Assembly: GCF_903828115.1 (NCBI RefSeq) | Contig: NZ_CAIKKU010000123.1 | Span: 1-39,532 of the forward strand | DNA from: an uncultured Thiodictyon sp. | Lineage (GTDB): Bacteria > Pseudomonadota > Gammaproteobacteria > Chromatiales > Chromatiaceae | Reading direction: 5' to 3' | Length of the DNA: 39,532 bases | In this document: piece by piece, positions 1-7,564 of the stretch | Layout of the letters: every line of letters begins with the position of its first letter | Numbering within the stretch: position 1 is the first letter of the stretch | Translations under genes and position numbers: made by a program | The notes under the pieces: generated by a model | The model's database searches: none | What the model was told of the DNA's origin: nothing | The model's input: only the letters and a program-made list of their open reading frames with translations

Positions 1-82
1 CCAAGACTCCTGCGATTACGACAACGACAACGACAACGACAACGATTGTGTTTGCGTTTAACTTGTCTTGACTCGTTACTTA
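1..82. repeat. GACAAC-array dispersed element, copy A (right end only)
   Basis: This is the right end of the dispersed element described at 18979-19193; the left part lies outside the window. It shows a gattac anchor, four GACAAC units, GATTGTG, then the conserved TTTAACTTG and GACTCGTTACTTAG end. The element stops just before the ribosome binding site (GGAG, 86-89) of the DUF971 gene, so it may supply part of that gene's 5' region. Confidence 0.8.
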
Positions 83-95
83 GCCGGAGTACTCG

Positions 96-455
96 ATGCC
101 CGCACCGACCGAACTGAACCTGCACCAACTGTCCCGCGTCCTGGAGGTCGCCTTCGAGGACGGCGCCCGCTTCAGCCTCCCCTGCGAGTATCTGCGGGTC
201 TTCTCACCCTCCGCGGAGGTCCAGGGCCATGGCCCGGGCCAGGGGACGCTCCAGGTGGGCAAGGAGGACGTGGGCATCGACCGGATCGAGCCGGTCGGCC
301 ACTATGCCGTCTGCCTGCACTTCGACGATGACCACCATACCGGCATCTATTCCTGGGACTATCTGCGCCACCTGGGGGTCAATCAGGAACGCCTCTGGCA
401 GGGGTATCTGGACGAACTCGCCCAGGCCGGGCTGCGGCATAAGAAGCCGTCCTGA
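96..455 (+). CDS. DUF971 (GBBH-like) domain protein
   Basis: The product has 119 residues and is predicted to be cytoplasmic. It matches the DUF971 / gamma-butyrobetaine hydroxylase N-terminal-like family. The family features visible are the early segment with LPCEYLRVFSPSAEVQGHG (about residues 28-46), the central VGKEDVGIDRIEPVGHYAV and the later GIYSWDYLRHL. In larger proteins this fold carries a zinc site, and stand-alone copies are common in proteobacteria, where they lie near Fe-S or ubiquinone genes. The start is the ATG at 96, with GGAG six bases upstream. The gene converges on the aminotransferase gene across a perfect hairpin (463-484). The family call is firm; the biochemical role of stand-alone members is not known to me. 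Confidence 0.85.
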   Translation: MPAPTELNLHQLSRVLEVAFEDGARFSLPCEYLRVFSPSAEVQGHGPGQGTLQVGKEDVGIDRIEPVGHYAVCLHFDDDHHTGIYSWDYLRHLGVNQERLWQGYLDELAQAGLRHKKPS

Positions 456-462
456 GGCAGGC

Positions 463-484
463 GCGCCGGGACGGTACCCGGCGC
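463..484. terminator. Hairpin between convergent genes
   Basis: This is a perfect 8-bp stem, GCGCCGGG (463-470) against CCCGGCGC (477-484), with a 6-base loop. It sits between the converging DUF971 gene and the aminotransferase gene. There is no T-run, so it could be a bidirectional terminator or simply an mRNA 3'-end hairpin. Confidence 0.5.
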
Positions 485-498
485 TCGCGGGCCGGGGC

Positions 499-2031
499 TC
501 AGTCGTGCTGCGCCAGTCCGCTCAGGTTGACCTGGTCGACCAGACGGGCGAAGGCGTAGTCGATTTCGTCGTAGTTGTTGTAGACGCCGTGGGTGGAGAT
601 ACGGAAACCCACCCGGTTGTCTGCCGTCAGCAGGCCACTGGTGCGCCAGGTGGTCGAGCGACCATAGACCTTCGGCATCTCCGCGGCCAGGTTGGTGAGG
701 ATCGTGGAAATCGCGGCATTCATGACGCCGTAGCTCGCCGCCTCGTCCTTGGCGGCAAAGGGGTTGAACGAGGTCACCGCGGTGGCAAAGGCGCTGTTCG
801 GGTTCTGCTGCACCCACAGGGCCCCGGGGCCCCACTGGGCGGCGACCAGGCCCTTCAGGTAGTTGCCCAGGGCAACGCCGCGGTTGTAGATGGCGTTGAT
901 GCCGATCTGGGAGAAGAAGGCCAGCGAGTCGGTCATGGCATAGACGGCCGGGGTGTTGTACTCCCCGCGCGACTGGGTGGAACTCGACGGACGGAAGGCG
1001 CGGCTGTTGAACAGGGCGCTGGCGGCCACGAACTGGTTGCCGTAGCCGACGAAACTGCCGACGGCGAAGGGCGGCAGTGGGTGGTCGACCGCATCGGAGG
1101 TGCGGACGTAAAAGATGCCCGTACCGGGTCCGCCGCACAGCCATTTGTGGCCGGCGCCGGCGATGAAGTCCGCCCCATAGGCATGGCAGTCGACCGGCAG
1201 CATGCCCCAGCCGTGGGCGGAGTCGATGATGCTGTAGGCGCCATAGCTGCGTGCCAGGGCACAGAGTTCCGCGACCGGCAGGCGCAGGCCGTTCTTGTAG
1301 AAGACCTCGGAGATTGCGAGGTACTGCTTGTTGTCGGGACCCAACTCGGCGGCCAGGGCCGGCTCGAACCAACTGAGCACCTGTGCCACGGTGATGTCGG
1401 CGGTGAAGCTGGAGGGGATGTCGATCACCACGACCTCGACCCCATGGTAGTCCCGCGCCCAAGCCGCGGGGCCCATCATGGCTGGGTGCTCGAAGCTGGT
1501 GGTGACGATGCGGTCACCGGGCTTCCAAGGGGTACCGGAGAAAATCAGGTTGCAGGCGTCGGTGGTGTTGTAGCTCAGGACGATCTCGTCGGGGTTGGCC
1601 CCGTAGGCGTTGGCCACCTGCAACTGGCGGGCGCCCATGGCAGAGGGCGTGACCGGGAACAGGGTCGGGAAATCGGCCGCCAGGTTGGCCGCCCAGTCGC
1701 GCGGGTCCTCGCTCTTGTAGCGGTTGTAGACGGCCAGGTTGTTCTGGACGAACTCCGGCTGGGACCCGGTGGTGCCGGTGTTCATGTGGATGTAGTCGCT
1801 CGACAGGGAGAAGGCCTTGCGGACCTGCTGCCAGTATTTCTCGGTACCGGCCGGCTTAGTGATGGTCGGGGGGGGCAGGAGTTCGCGCCCGAGCTGTCCG
1901 GGTGCACTGGACTGATTGGCGAGGACCTCGCGTGGGCCGACCAGGGTGGCAGCCACCGCCGCGGAGGCGAAACCCTTAAGGAAGCCGCGACGATCGAGAC
2001 CGACGCCATTGTTGTTCTCTTGCGCTGACAT
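499..2031 (-). CDS. Tat-exported class V (PLP) aminotransferase, isopenicillin-N-epimerase-like
   Basis: The product has 510 residues. The N-terminus has a twin-arginine signal, DRRGFLKGFASAAVAATLVG (about residues 13-32), which predicts folding with its cofactor before export to the periplasm. The rest is a class V aminotransferase fold. Residues around 95-115 carry the start of the large domain, IIDSAHGWG holds the cofactor-binding Asp, and GAGHKWLCGGPGTGIFYV holds the Schiff-base Lys. The closest named relatives are the isopenicillin N epimerase / CefD-like and cysteine desulfurase-like proteins, but those names do not fix the substrate. It is transcribed alone, with about 640 bases of gene-poor DNA upstream containing two partial dyads (near 2163 and 2206). 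The fold and export call is strong; the reaction is unknown. Confidence 0.88.
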   Translation of the reverse strand: MSAQENNNGVGLDRRGFLKGFASAAVAATLVGPREVLANQSSAPGQLGRELLPPPTITKPAGTEKYWQQVRKAFSLSSDYIHMNTGTTGSQPEFVQNNLAVYNRYKSEDPRDWAANLAADFPTLFPVTPSAMGARQLQVANAYGANPDEIVLSYNTTDACNLIFSGTPWKPGDRIVTTSFEHPAMMGPAAWARDYHGVEVVVIDIPSSFTADITVAQVLSWFEPALAAELGPDNKQYLAISEVFYKNGLRLPVAELCALARSYGAYSIIDSAHGWGMLPVDCHAYGADFIAGAGHKWLCGGPGTGIFYVRTSDAVDHPLPPFAVGSFVGYGNQFVAASALFNSRAFRPSSSTQSRGEYNTPAVYAMTDSLAFFSQIGINAIYNRGVALGNYLKGLVAAQWGPGALWVQQNPNSAFATAVTSFNPFAAKDEAASYGVMNAAISTILTNLAAEMPKVYGRSTTWRTSGLLTADNRVGFRISTHGVYNNYDEIDYAFARLVDQVNLSGLAQHD

Positions 2032-2122
2032 GGATGGAACTCCCAGACTCGTTAGTAGTATCCGCGGGGCTGACCGACTGACCCGTGGCTCTCTGCCGCG
2101 ATGGATGTGAGATCGCGTCCGC

Positions 2123-2141
2123 CCCCGGCCTGACGCCGGGG
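2123..2141. repeat. GC-rich hairpin
   Basis: This is a 7-bp perfect stem, CCCCGGC (2123-2129) against GCCGGGG (2135-2141), with a 5-base loop. It lies in the gene-poor stretch 2032-2668, upstream of the aminotransferase gene. Its role is unknown. Confidence 0.4.
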
Positions 2142-2162
2142 CAGGGCCGCGCCGCTATGCAA

Positions 2163-2178
2163 CATCCGTGAACGGATG
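2163..2178. promoter_or_regulatory. Operator-like dyad CATCCGT-ga-ACGGATG
   Basis: This is a perfect 7-bp inverted repeat with a 2-base centre. A degenerate second copy (CATCCG acga ACGGA) follows at about 2206-2220. Two related dyads about 45 bases apart, upstream of the divergently placed aminotransferase gene, look like regulator binding sites. The regulator is unknown, and the spacing to either flanking gene is long. Confidence 0.35.
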
Positions 2179-2423
2179 CAACAGTGCGTTGATGGGAGCT
2201 TAACCGCATCCGACGAACGGACAGTGACATGTGTCCGCTATTGTCGAAAGACCGGGCACGCGCGACCCGCGGGATTGCGAATCTGTGATCCGGTTCCCCC
2301 CGGGCGGAACGCGTCAGTCCCCGTGCGGTACCGGGATTCCGGGGGCCTGAGCAGCGTCAAGACCAGCCGCGCACGGTCCGCTCGAGCGGCCTGCGGTCCC
2401 GGCATCGACCGCCAAAATTATTG

Positions 2424-2452
2424 TTGACAAAAGCGGTCAACTTATCTTTACT
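2424..2452 (+). promoter_or_regulatory. Candidate sigma-70 promoter
   Basis: TTGACA (2424-2429) is followed after 17 bases by TTTACT (2447-2452), a 4/6 match to the -10 consensus. The -35 box is one arm of the dyad TTGAC..GTCAA (2424-2440), which could be an operator overlapping the promoter. It would drive a leader of about 210 bases ending at the small ORF at 2669. Confidence 0.4.
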
Positions 2453-2459
2453 TCACGCC

Positions 2460-2668
2460 AGCCGATGCCCTCGGTCCACCGACCTCGAGTAGGTGTACCG
2501 AAGGCAAGGTTGGAGGACAAAAGCCAAACGCTAAACCTGTCTTGAACTGGGGAACAGCACGTCACGGGGCCCGCCAGCGGGAGTGCCGGACGCGCAAGGC
2601 AGCGTCAGGGTTGCGCGCGGAAGGTTGGCGTTTTTCGTACACAAAAAACCGCCGGGGCCTTTTAAGCC
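2460..2668 (+). ncRNA. Structured 5' leader or small RNA (unassigned)
   Basis: The leader between the candidate promoter and the ATG at 2669 contains several consecutive foldable segments. The first is a hairpin of GCC-TCGGT against ACCGA-GGC (about 2467-2504) capped by an inner CCT/AGG stem. The second is an AGGTT...AACCT hairpin enclosing GGAGGACAAAAG (about 2508-2538). The third is CCCGC/GCGGG (about 2570-2581). The last is GGCGTTTTT against AAAAACCGCC (about 2627-2653), just before the start codon. I could not match this to glutamine, c-di-GMP or other riboswitch consensus sequences. Confidence 0.3.
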
Positions 2669-2985
2669 ATGAACAACAAAGCACCAATCGTGATCGCAGT
2701 CTTGGCCGTCCTTTCCGCTTCGTCCGCGGCGGCGGAATGGCGCCTTAATGAACCTTGCTCCGGTAAGGAAGGCGTCATCGGCAGTTGTGTCAACCGCATG
2801 ACGACGCGCAGTAACGAAGCGACCGGCAGCGGCAAGGAGAAATGCGCCCCGTCCGCCGGACCTACGACATCCAAGGCGTCCCCGCCCGAATCGCCGAGGA
2901 TGGCCGCCAATGGACGCAGTATGCGCTGAGCAGGCGCACCAGGGGTCTGACAGTCAGCGGAACGATGATGGAGAATCTTGCGTAA
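2669..2985 (+). pseudogene. Small secreted protein, probably frameshifted
   Basis: The frame opening at ATG 2669 begins with a good signal peptide, MNNKAPIVIAVLAVLSASSA, followed by AEW and a mature part with two Cys. It runs to a stop at 2929, but its last 30 residues are low complexity and Ser/Pro-rich. A second frame overlapping from 2842 to the TAA at 2983-2985 reads more like normal protein (RRTYDIQGVPARIAEDGRQW and onward). I infer that a single-base indel near 2840 split one gene of roughly 105 codons. The alternative is two overlapping small genes. No family is recognised. Confidence 0.4.
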
Positions 2986-3128
2986 TCGTTCTGCTGAGAT
3001 GCTTCTGGACAGGCGGCGACCGCCGCCCCACGTCGGCGTCTTGGACCGGGTACCCTTCGCGGCCGGTTGGGCCAGCGCCGCGCCCCCCGGGGCTGCCGGG
3101 CCGCCCCGGCGACCCTATCGGGGTCCCC

Positions 3129-3210
3129 ATGAACCCCGAGAAGGCCGTCCTCGGTTTCTTTGTCGTCCTCGCCCCGGCGCTCGACTTCGGGTTCGTCATC
3201 GGGTCCTGTC
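3129..3210 (+). pseudogene. N-terminal remnant of a small membrane protein
   Basis: The ATG at 3129 opens MNPEKAVLGFFVVLAPALDF and continues with GFVIGSC, one hydrophobic segment. It resembles the N-terminus of small inner-membrane proteins found in sulfur-oxidising gammaproteobacteria. The homology-like part ends at about 3210, and the frame then continues through Arg/Pro-rich sequence that looks non-coding. It is therefore probably a truncated relic. The rest of 2986-3495 shows nothing else I can call. Confidence 0.3.
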
Positions 3211-3495
3211 GGCGCTCGGGACCTTACCTCCTGCGGCGACCCGCAGGGCCCCAAATACCGCCAACACACCCCCATTGGTGCGCGAAAGGCGCGTTTCCCG
3301 CCCGCCTCGCGGACTGCTTGCCGACGCCCGAGTCCCGCTTCGCGCACACTGTGCGCGCTTTTCGCTTGGCAACGCCGCCGCGATGCCTTATTAGTGGTGT
3401 TTGGGCCGGCGCGGTCGCGACCAGGGGTATCCTGGCGGCCCGCGCCCAGCGTCCACTCGCGACGTCCGGCCCCTTCACCTTGGAGTCATGTGCCC

Positions 3496-4047
3496 ATGCA
3501 TCCGCTCATGCAACGTCTCGCCCAGGACCATGTCCGTCTGGCCCGACTGCTCGACCTACTCAGTGCCCTGCTCGACCGCTTCCGCGACGGCCAGGAACCG
3601 GACTATGACCTCTTCTGCGAGCTGCTCGAGTACATGGACACCTACGCCGATACCATCCATCACCCCACGGAGGACCTGCTCTTTCGCCGCGCCCTGGACC
3701 AGGGGGCGGAAAACCGCGACATCTTCGAGGTGCTGATGCGCCAGCACAGCGTCGTGGTGCAGATGAACAAGCGCTTTCGCCGCTCGCTGGACGGCATCGC
3801 CCACGAGGAGGTCCTGCGCCGCGACGAGGTGGAGAGCCAGGGCCGGGAGCTGGTCACCACGCTGCACTTGCACCTGACCCTGGAGGATGCGCAGGCCTTC
3901 CCCATCGCGCGGGCGCGCCTCGACACGGCGGACTGGGACGCGGTCGAGGCCCTGGCCCCGCGTGCCGATGACCCGCTGTTCGGCACCCCGGACCCCCAGC
4001 GCTTCCGCGCCCTGTTCAGACACCTGTCCGAGCAGGCCCAGGACTGA
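3496..4047 (+). CDS. Hemerythrin-like (HHE) domain protein
   Basis: The product has 183 residues, is soluble and alpha-helical. Its His/Glu ligands are spaced as in hemerythrin HHE cation-binding proteins: an early H (LAQDHVRLARLLDLL), then HHPTEDLLF (about residues 55-63), then QHSVVVQMN (about 84-92) and the helix TTLHLHLTLEDAQAFP (about 118-133). Such proteins bind a di-iron centre and act in oxygen, NO or iron handling. I chose ATG 3496 because the family begins with this helix; the frame is open far upstream, but that DNA reads as non-coding. The hemH start follows 12 bases after the stop, so the two probably form an operon with an iron/heme theme. Confidence 0.85.
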   Translation: MHPLMQRLAQDHVRLARLLDLLSALLDRFRDGQEPDYDLFCELLEYMDTYADTIHHPTEDLLFRRALDQGAENRDIFEVLMRQHSVVVQMNKRFRRSLDGIAHEEVLRRDEVESQGRELVTTLHLHLTLEDAQAFPIARARLDTADWDAVEALAPRADDPLFGTPDPQRFRALFRHLSEQAQD

Positions 4048-4059
4048 GGCCCGATCGAC

Positions 4060-5253
4060 ATGCCTGGACTTGAGTCAGAACCCCACCCGGTGAACCCCGC
4101 GGCTCCCGCCGCGGCCGAAACACTGACGGCCGGGTCGAGAAAACGCGACGGCACCATCCTCTATGCCAACACCAGAGGGGGGCCCCACGACAGCCCCGAA
4201 ACACTGGGCGTGCTGCTCGTGAACCTGGGGACGCCGGACGCCCCCACGGTGCCGGCCGTGCGCCGCTATCTGGCCGAGTTCCTGTGGGACCCGCGGGTGG
4301 TGGAACTGCCGCGCCCCCTCTGGTGGCTGATCCTGCACGGGATCATCCTGCGGGCGCGCCCGCCGCGCACGGCCCGGACCTACCAGGCGGTCTGGACCCC
4401 GGAGGGCTCACCGCTGATGGTGATCTCCAAACGCCTGGCCGCGGCCATGCAGACGGCGCTCGCCGCCCGCTTCGCCGCGCCGGTCAAGGTCGTGCTCGGC
4501 ATGCGCTACGGCAACCCGTCGATCCCGAGCGCGCTTGCTGCGCTGCGCGCCGCCCATGCCCGGCGCATCCTGGTGTTGCCGCTCTATCCCCAATATTCGG
4601 CCACCACGACCGCCTCCACCTTCGACGCGGTGACGGCGGAACTGCGTACCTGGCGCTGGCTGCCGGAGCTGCGCTTCGTCAACCAGTATCACGACGACCC
4701 CGGCTACATCGCCGCGCTGGCGGCCAGCATCCGCGGCTACTGGGCCGCGCACGGGGAGCCCGAGCGGCTGCTGTTCTCCTTTCACGGCATCCCCAAGGAC
4801 TATTTTCTGAACGGCGACCCCTACTTCTGCCAGTGCCAGAAGACCGCCCGCCTGGTGGTCGAGCACTTGGGTCTGGCCAAGGAGCGCTGGCTGCTGTCCT
4901 TCCAGTCCCGGTTCGGCGTCCAGGAATGGCTCAAGCCCTATACGGACGAGACCCTCAAGGAGTGGGCCACCACGGGGGTGTGTTCAGTACACGTCATCTC
5001 ACCAGGGTTCGCGGCCGACTGTCTGGAGACCATCGAGGAGATCTCGGTGGAGAATCGGGACTACTTTCTGGATGCCGGCGGTCAGTCCTACGGCTACATC
5101 CCCTGCCTCAACGACGGACCCGAGCACATCGCGGGCCTCGCGGGCCTGGTCGAGCGTCACTGCGCCGGCTGGCCGGAGTCCGCGCCGCTCGTCGACACCC
5201 CGGATCTCAACACCCGCCGGGAGCGGGCGCGGGAGTTGGGCGCGGCGGCCTAG
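4060..5253 (+). CDS. hemH: Ferrochelatase
   Basis: The product is a ferrochelatase (397 residues) that inserts Fe2+ into protoporphyrin IX, the last step of heme synthesis. Visible family marks are VLLVNLGTPDAPT (about 51-63), the loop with LPLYPQYSATTTASTFD (about 173-189), the active-site His in LLFSFHGIP (His242), CQCQKTA (about 257-263), SFQSRFG and the acidic motif SPGFAADCLETIEEI (Glu323/Glu326). It carries about 45 extra residues before the family's usual N-terminus, so a later start is possible; none is clearly better. The next gene converges, separated by a 15-bp inverted repeat. Confidence 0.96.
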   Translation: MPGLESEPHPVNPAAPAAAETLTAGSRKRDGTILYANTRGGPHDSPETLGVLLVNLGTPDAPTVPAVRRYLAEFLWDPRVVELPRPLWWLILHGIILRARPPRTARTYQAVWTPEGSPLMVISKRLAAAMQTALAARFAAPVKVVLGMRYGNPSIPSALAALRAAHARRILVLPLYPQYSATTTASTFDAVTAELRTWRWLPELRFVNQYHDDPGYIAALAASIRGYWAAHGEPERLLFSFHGIPKDYFLNGDPYFCQCQKTARLVVEHLGLAKERWLLSFQSRFGVQEWLKPYTDETLKEWATTGVCSVHVISPGFAADCLETIEEISVENRDYFLDAGGQSYGYIPCLNDGPEHIAGLAGLVERHCAGWPESAPLVDTPDLNTRRERARELGAAA

Positions 5254-5262
5254 ACAGGAGCC

Positions 5263-5308
5263 GGGGCGTCCCGCCCCGGGTCTCTTGCCGACGGGGGCGG
5301 GACGCCCC
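5263..5308. terminator. 15-bp inverted repeat, bidirectional terminator-like
   Basis: GGGGCGTCCCGCCCC (5263-5277) pairs perfectly with GGGGCGGGACGCCCC (5294-5308) across a 16-base loop. It lies between convergent hemH and the WD40 gene, where a shared terminator is expected. The same core recurs as a self-palindrome at about 13789-13805, so this is also a small dispersed repeat. Confidence 0.55.
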
Positions 5309-5316
5309 CGCTCCGC

Positions 5317-6348
5317 TCAGCGACGCCCGAAGAGCCGCCCGAAGAGGCCCCCCTGCCCTGCCGCTGCTGTCGGCTTGGCCGCCACCGGGGCCAGCGTGCC
5401 ACGCTCGGCCTCCTCGCTCGCCGCCCAGCGCCCGGTGAGCGACTGCCAGTCGGCGTCCGACAGGTCCCGGCCCCAGAGCCGGATGGTCTTATCCGCGCTC
5501 CCGCAGACCAGGAAGCGCCCGTCCGGGGTGTATTCCAGGCTGTAGACATCCGCCCCGAACCCGGTGAAGCGCCCGAGTTGGGTGCCGCTCGCCGTATCCC
5601 ACTGGCACACGGTCCGGTCCGCGCTCGCGGTGGCAAAGGTACCGCCGTCCGGGCTGAAGACCGCCGACCACACCGGATAGCGGTGCTCATTGCGCTCCAG
5701 CAGCAGCGACCCGGTAGCCAGGTCCCAGATGCCGACCGAGCCGTCCACATTGGTCAGCAGCACCCGCTTGCCGTCCCCGGTGAAGCGCACGCTGTTGATC
5801 CCGTTGTGGACCACGGCCACCCGCCCGACCTCGGCACCGCTGCGCACATCCCACAGGATCAGGTTGCAGTCGCGGCTGCCGGAGGCCAGCAGGCGCCCGT
5901 CCGGGCTGAAGGCGACCCCCTGCACATACTGGTTGTGGCCCTCGATGTGGTGGACCCGCTCCCCCTGCACCGTCCAGATCGCGACGGTCCCGTCCTCGCT
6001 GCCGGAGGCCAGCAAGTCCCCCTGGGGCTGGAAGTCGACACCGTAGATCAGGCTCGTGTGCCCGCTCTGGCTCCACAGCGCCCGACCCTCCAGCGAGTCC
6101 CACACGCGCACCACCGCGTCGGTCCCGCCCGAGGCCAGCAACCGCCCGTCCGGGTGGAAGGCGACCGAGTAGACCCGCCCCTCATGGCCCTTGAGCGTGT
6201 GCAGGGTGCGCCCCTCCTGCAGGTCCATCACCCGCACCGCGCTGTCCCAACTCGCCGTCGCGACGCGTGTGCCGTCGGGGCTCAGATCCAGCCCATAAAT
6301 GGTATCGGTCGCGCCGGGACGCGCCACAAAGCGCCAAGTGTCTGACAT
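5317..6348 (-). CDS. WD40-repeat beta-propeller protein
   Basis: The product has 343 residues and consists of seven WD40 blades, one propeller. Each blade has the SPDGxxLASGSxDxTVRxW pattern (for example HPDGRLLASGGTDAVVRVWD and SPDGRLLASGSRDCNLILWD). A short tail ends in GGLFGRLFGRR. There is no signal peptide, membrane segment or attached kinase/AAA domain, so it is a free cytoplasmic scaffold. A good ribosome binding site (AGAGGA) precedes ATG 6348. The substrate or partner is unknown. The tail sequence FGRLFGRR could be a short interaction motif. Confidence 0.9.
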   Translation of the reverse strand: MSDTWRFVARPGATDTIYGLDLSPDGTRVATASWDSAVRVMDLQEGRTLHTLKGHEGRVYSVAFHPDGRLLASGGTDAVVRVWDSLEGRALWSQSGHTSLIYGVDFQPQGDLLASGSEDGTVAIWTVQGERVHHIEGHNQYVQGVAFSPDGRLLASGSRDCNLILWDVRSGAEVGRVAVVHNGINSVRFTGDGKRVLLTNVDGSVGIWDLATGSLLLERNEHRYPVWSAVFSPDGGTFATASADRTVCQWDTASGTQLGRFTGFGADVYSLEYTPDGRFLVCGSADKTIRLWGRDLSDADWQSLTGRWAASEEAERGTLAPVAAKPTAAAGQGGLFGRLFGRR

Positions 6349-6532
6349 CGCAAAATCCTCTGACTGGGGTCACACTGACCGGGGGGCGCCCCCGGCGCCG
6401 GGACACCGGTCGCCGGGGTGCGCCCGGGGTAACCGCCAATCTTAGGTGAATCGCGGCGCCGTGGCGCGGGCAATTGCGAGGCCGGCGCCCCCAGGAGGCA
6501 ATCCGCCAAGGAGCCACACCGCGCCCCCTGGA

Positions 6533-6712
6533 GTCCAAGGCTTCAGCCTTGGCGCCACATCCCGTGACGCCCGCGTACCGAGACGCTGACACTCCGCGCG
6601 AGCCTGCCCGGACCCTGAGAGTCCGTAGGGTCCGCTGTGCGGACCAGCGACATCCCGTCCAGCAGGGGGGCCGGAGTGATGATCAAGGCCTCGCGGCTGA
6701 AGCCGCTCCCAC
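6533..6712. repeat. Cluster of three REP-like palindromes
   Basis: The 380-base gap 6349-6731 holds three palindromes. The first is CCAAGGCTTCAGCCTTGG (about 6535-6552). The second is TAGGGTCCGCTGTGCGGACC (6626-6645), which recurs near 13898. The third is CGCGGCTGAAGCCGCTCCCAC (about 6692-6712), whose reverse complement recurs at about 33404. The stretch GATGATCAAGGC after the second is also shared with the 13.9 kb locus. No gene is seen here. Confidence 0.65.
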
Positions 6713-6731
6713 AGGGGGCGGCGCGCGGGGC

Positions 6732-7358
6732 TCAGGCGCCCTTGGCGGTGAACTGCGGCAGGCCGATGTCCCAGCGGATGGCGGCTACCCGCAGCAGGAA
6801 GATGCCGGTGCCGGCGAGCAGGGCGGCGATGCGTCCGTCGAGCCCCAGGGCCAGCAGGACGATGAGGGCGAGTGCCCCGGCCCAGGCGGCGGTGGCGTAG
6901 AGGGTGCCCTGGAAGACCAGGGGCTCCTCGTTGCACAGGACATCGCGCAGGATGCCGCCGACCACGCCGGTGACCACGCCCATGACGCTCGCGACCAGCC
7001 AGGGGGCGCCGCAGACCAGTGCCGCCTTGGTACCGGCGACGCTGAAGAGGGCGAGTCCGGCCGCGTCCGGGATCAGGAAGAGGCGGGGCGGGAGCACGAA
7101 GGCCCGGGCGAGAAAGAAGGTCACCAGGGCGGCGCTCACGGCACAGATGAGATAGGTCTGGTCGCCGACCCAGAAGACGGGGCGATCGAGCAGGAGATCG
7201 CGCACCGAACCGCCCCCCAGGGCGGCGGCCACGGCGATGAGCACGGTCCCGAACAGGTCGAAGCGCTTGCGCCCGGCCTCCAGCACCCCGGCCGCGGCCA
7301 TCAGGACCACGGCGCTCTGGCCGATCCAGTACATCAGGGTGTCGAGACTGGGTGGCAT
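6732..7358 (-). CDS. TRIC-type cation channel / UPF0126 membrane protein
   Basis: The product has 208 residues and about seven hydrophobic helices. It has the internal duplication typical of prokaryotic TRIC channels (the YicG/UPF0126 family), with the two glycine-rich signatures AALGGGSVRDLLLDR (about residues 44-58) and GVVGGILRDVLCNEEP (about 128-143). Family members form trimeric monovalent-cation channels in the cytoplasmic membrane. Start ATG 7358 is chosen because the first helix follows at once. It is followed upstream by repeat copy B and the isocitrate-lyase-family gene in the same direction. Confidence 0.88.
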   Translation of the reverse strand: MPPSLDTLMYWIGQSAVVLMAAAGVLEAGRKRFDLFGTVLIAVAAALGGGSVRDLLLDRPVFWVGDQTYLICAVSAALVTFFLARAFVLPPRLFLIPDAAGLALFSVAGTKAALVCGAPWLVASVMGVVTGVVGGILRDVLCNEEPLVFQGTLYATAAWAGALALIVLLALGLDGRIAALLAGTGIFLLRVAAIRWDIGLPQFTAKGA

Positions 7359-7370
7359 GCGAGGGCTGGA

Positions 7371-7564
7371 CTCAGGAACGATTTACTAAAAAGTTAAACA
7401 ATTTCATTAAGGACCGCCTTGAGCGCCATTTTCGTTGTCGTTGTCGTTGTCGTAATCGAGGTCATCGTAGCGTCCCGGATTCTCTGGCACCCCAGAGTGC
7501 CTCGCTTCTCCGACAACGACAACGACAACGATTGTGGTTAACTGATTCTTGAGTCGTTCCTCAG
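7371..7564. repeat. GACAAC-array dispersed element, copy B
   Basis: This is a 194-bp element with imperfect terminal inverted repeats: CTCAGGAACGA (7371-7381) against TCGTTCCTCAG (7554-7564), continuing with AGTTAA on both sides. Inside are three GTTGTC units (from about 7430), the asymmetric centre with GTCCCGGATTCTCTGG, a hairpin GGCAC/GTGCC and three GACAAC units. On the minus strand, from about 7490 to the TAA at 7409-7407, it reads GVPENPGRYDDLDYD, (DN)3, ENGAQGGP; the ATG of the other copies is AGG here. The right terminus contains the stop codon (7561-7563) of the downstream-facing gene. Confidence 0.85.

Noticed and set aside
229-2028. Long plus-strand open frame (599 codons) opposite the aminotransferase
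   Set aside because: It is Gly/Val/Asp-rich shadow sequence antisense to a gene with clear PLP motifs and a Tat signal.
2460-2540. Possible glutamine (glnA) or c-di-GMP riboswitch, because of GAGTAGGTGTACCGAAGGC and GGACAAAAGCC
   Set aside because: The required flanking conserved segments and the tetraloop/receptor arrangement are absent.
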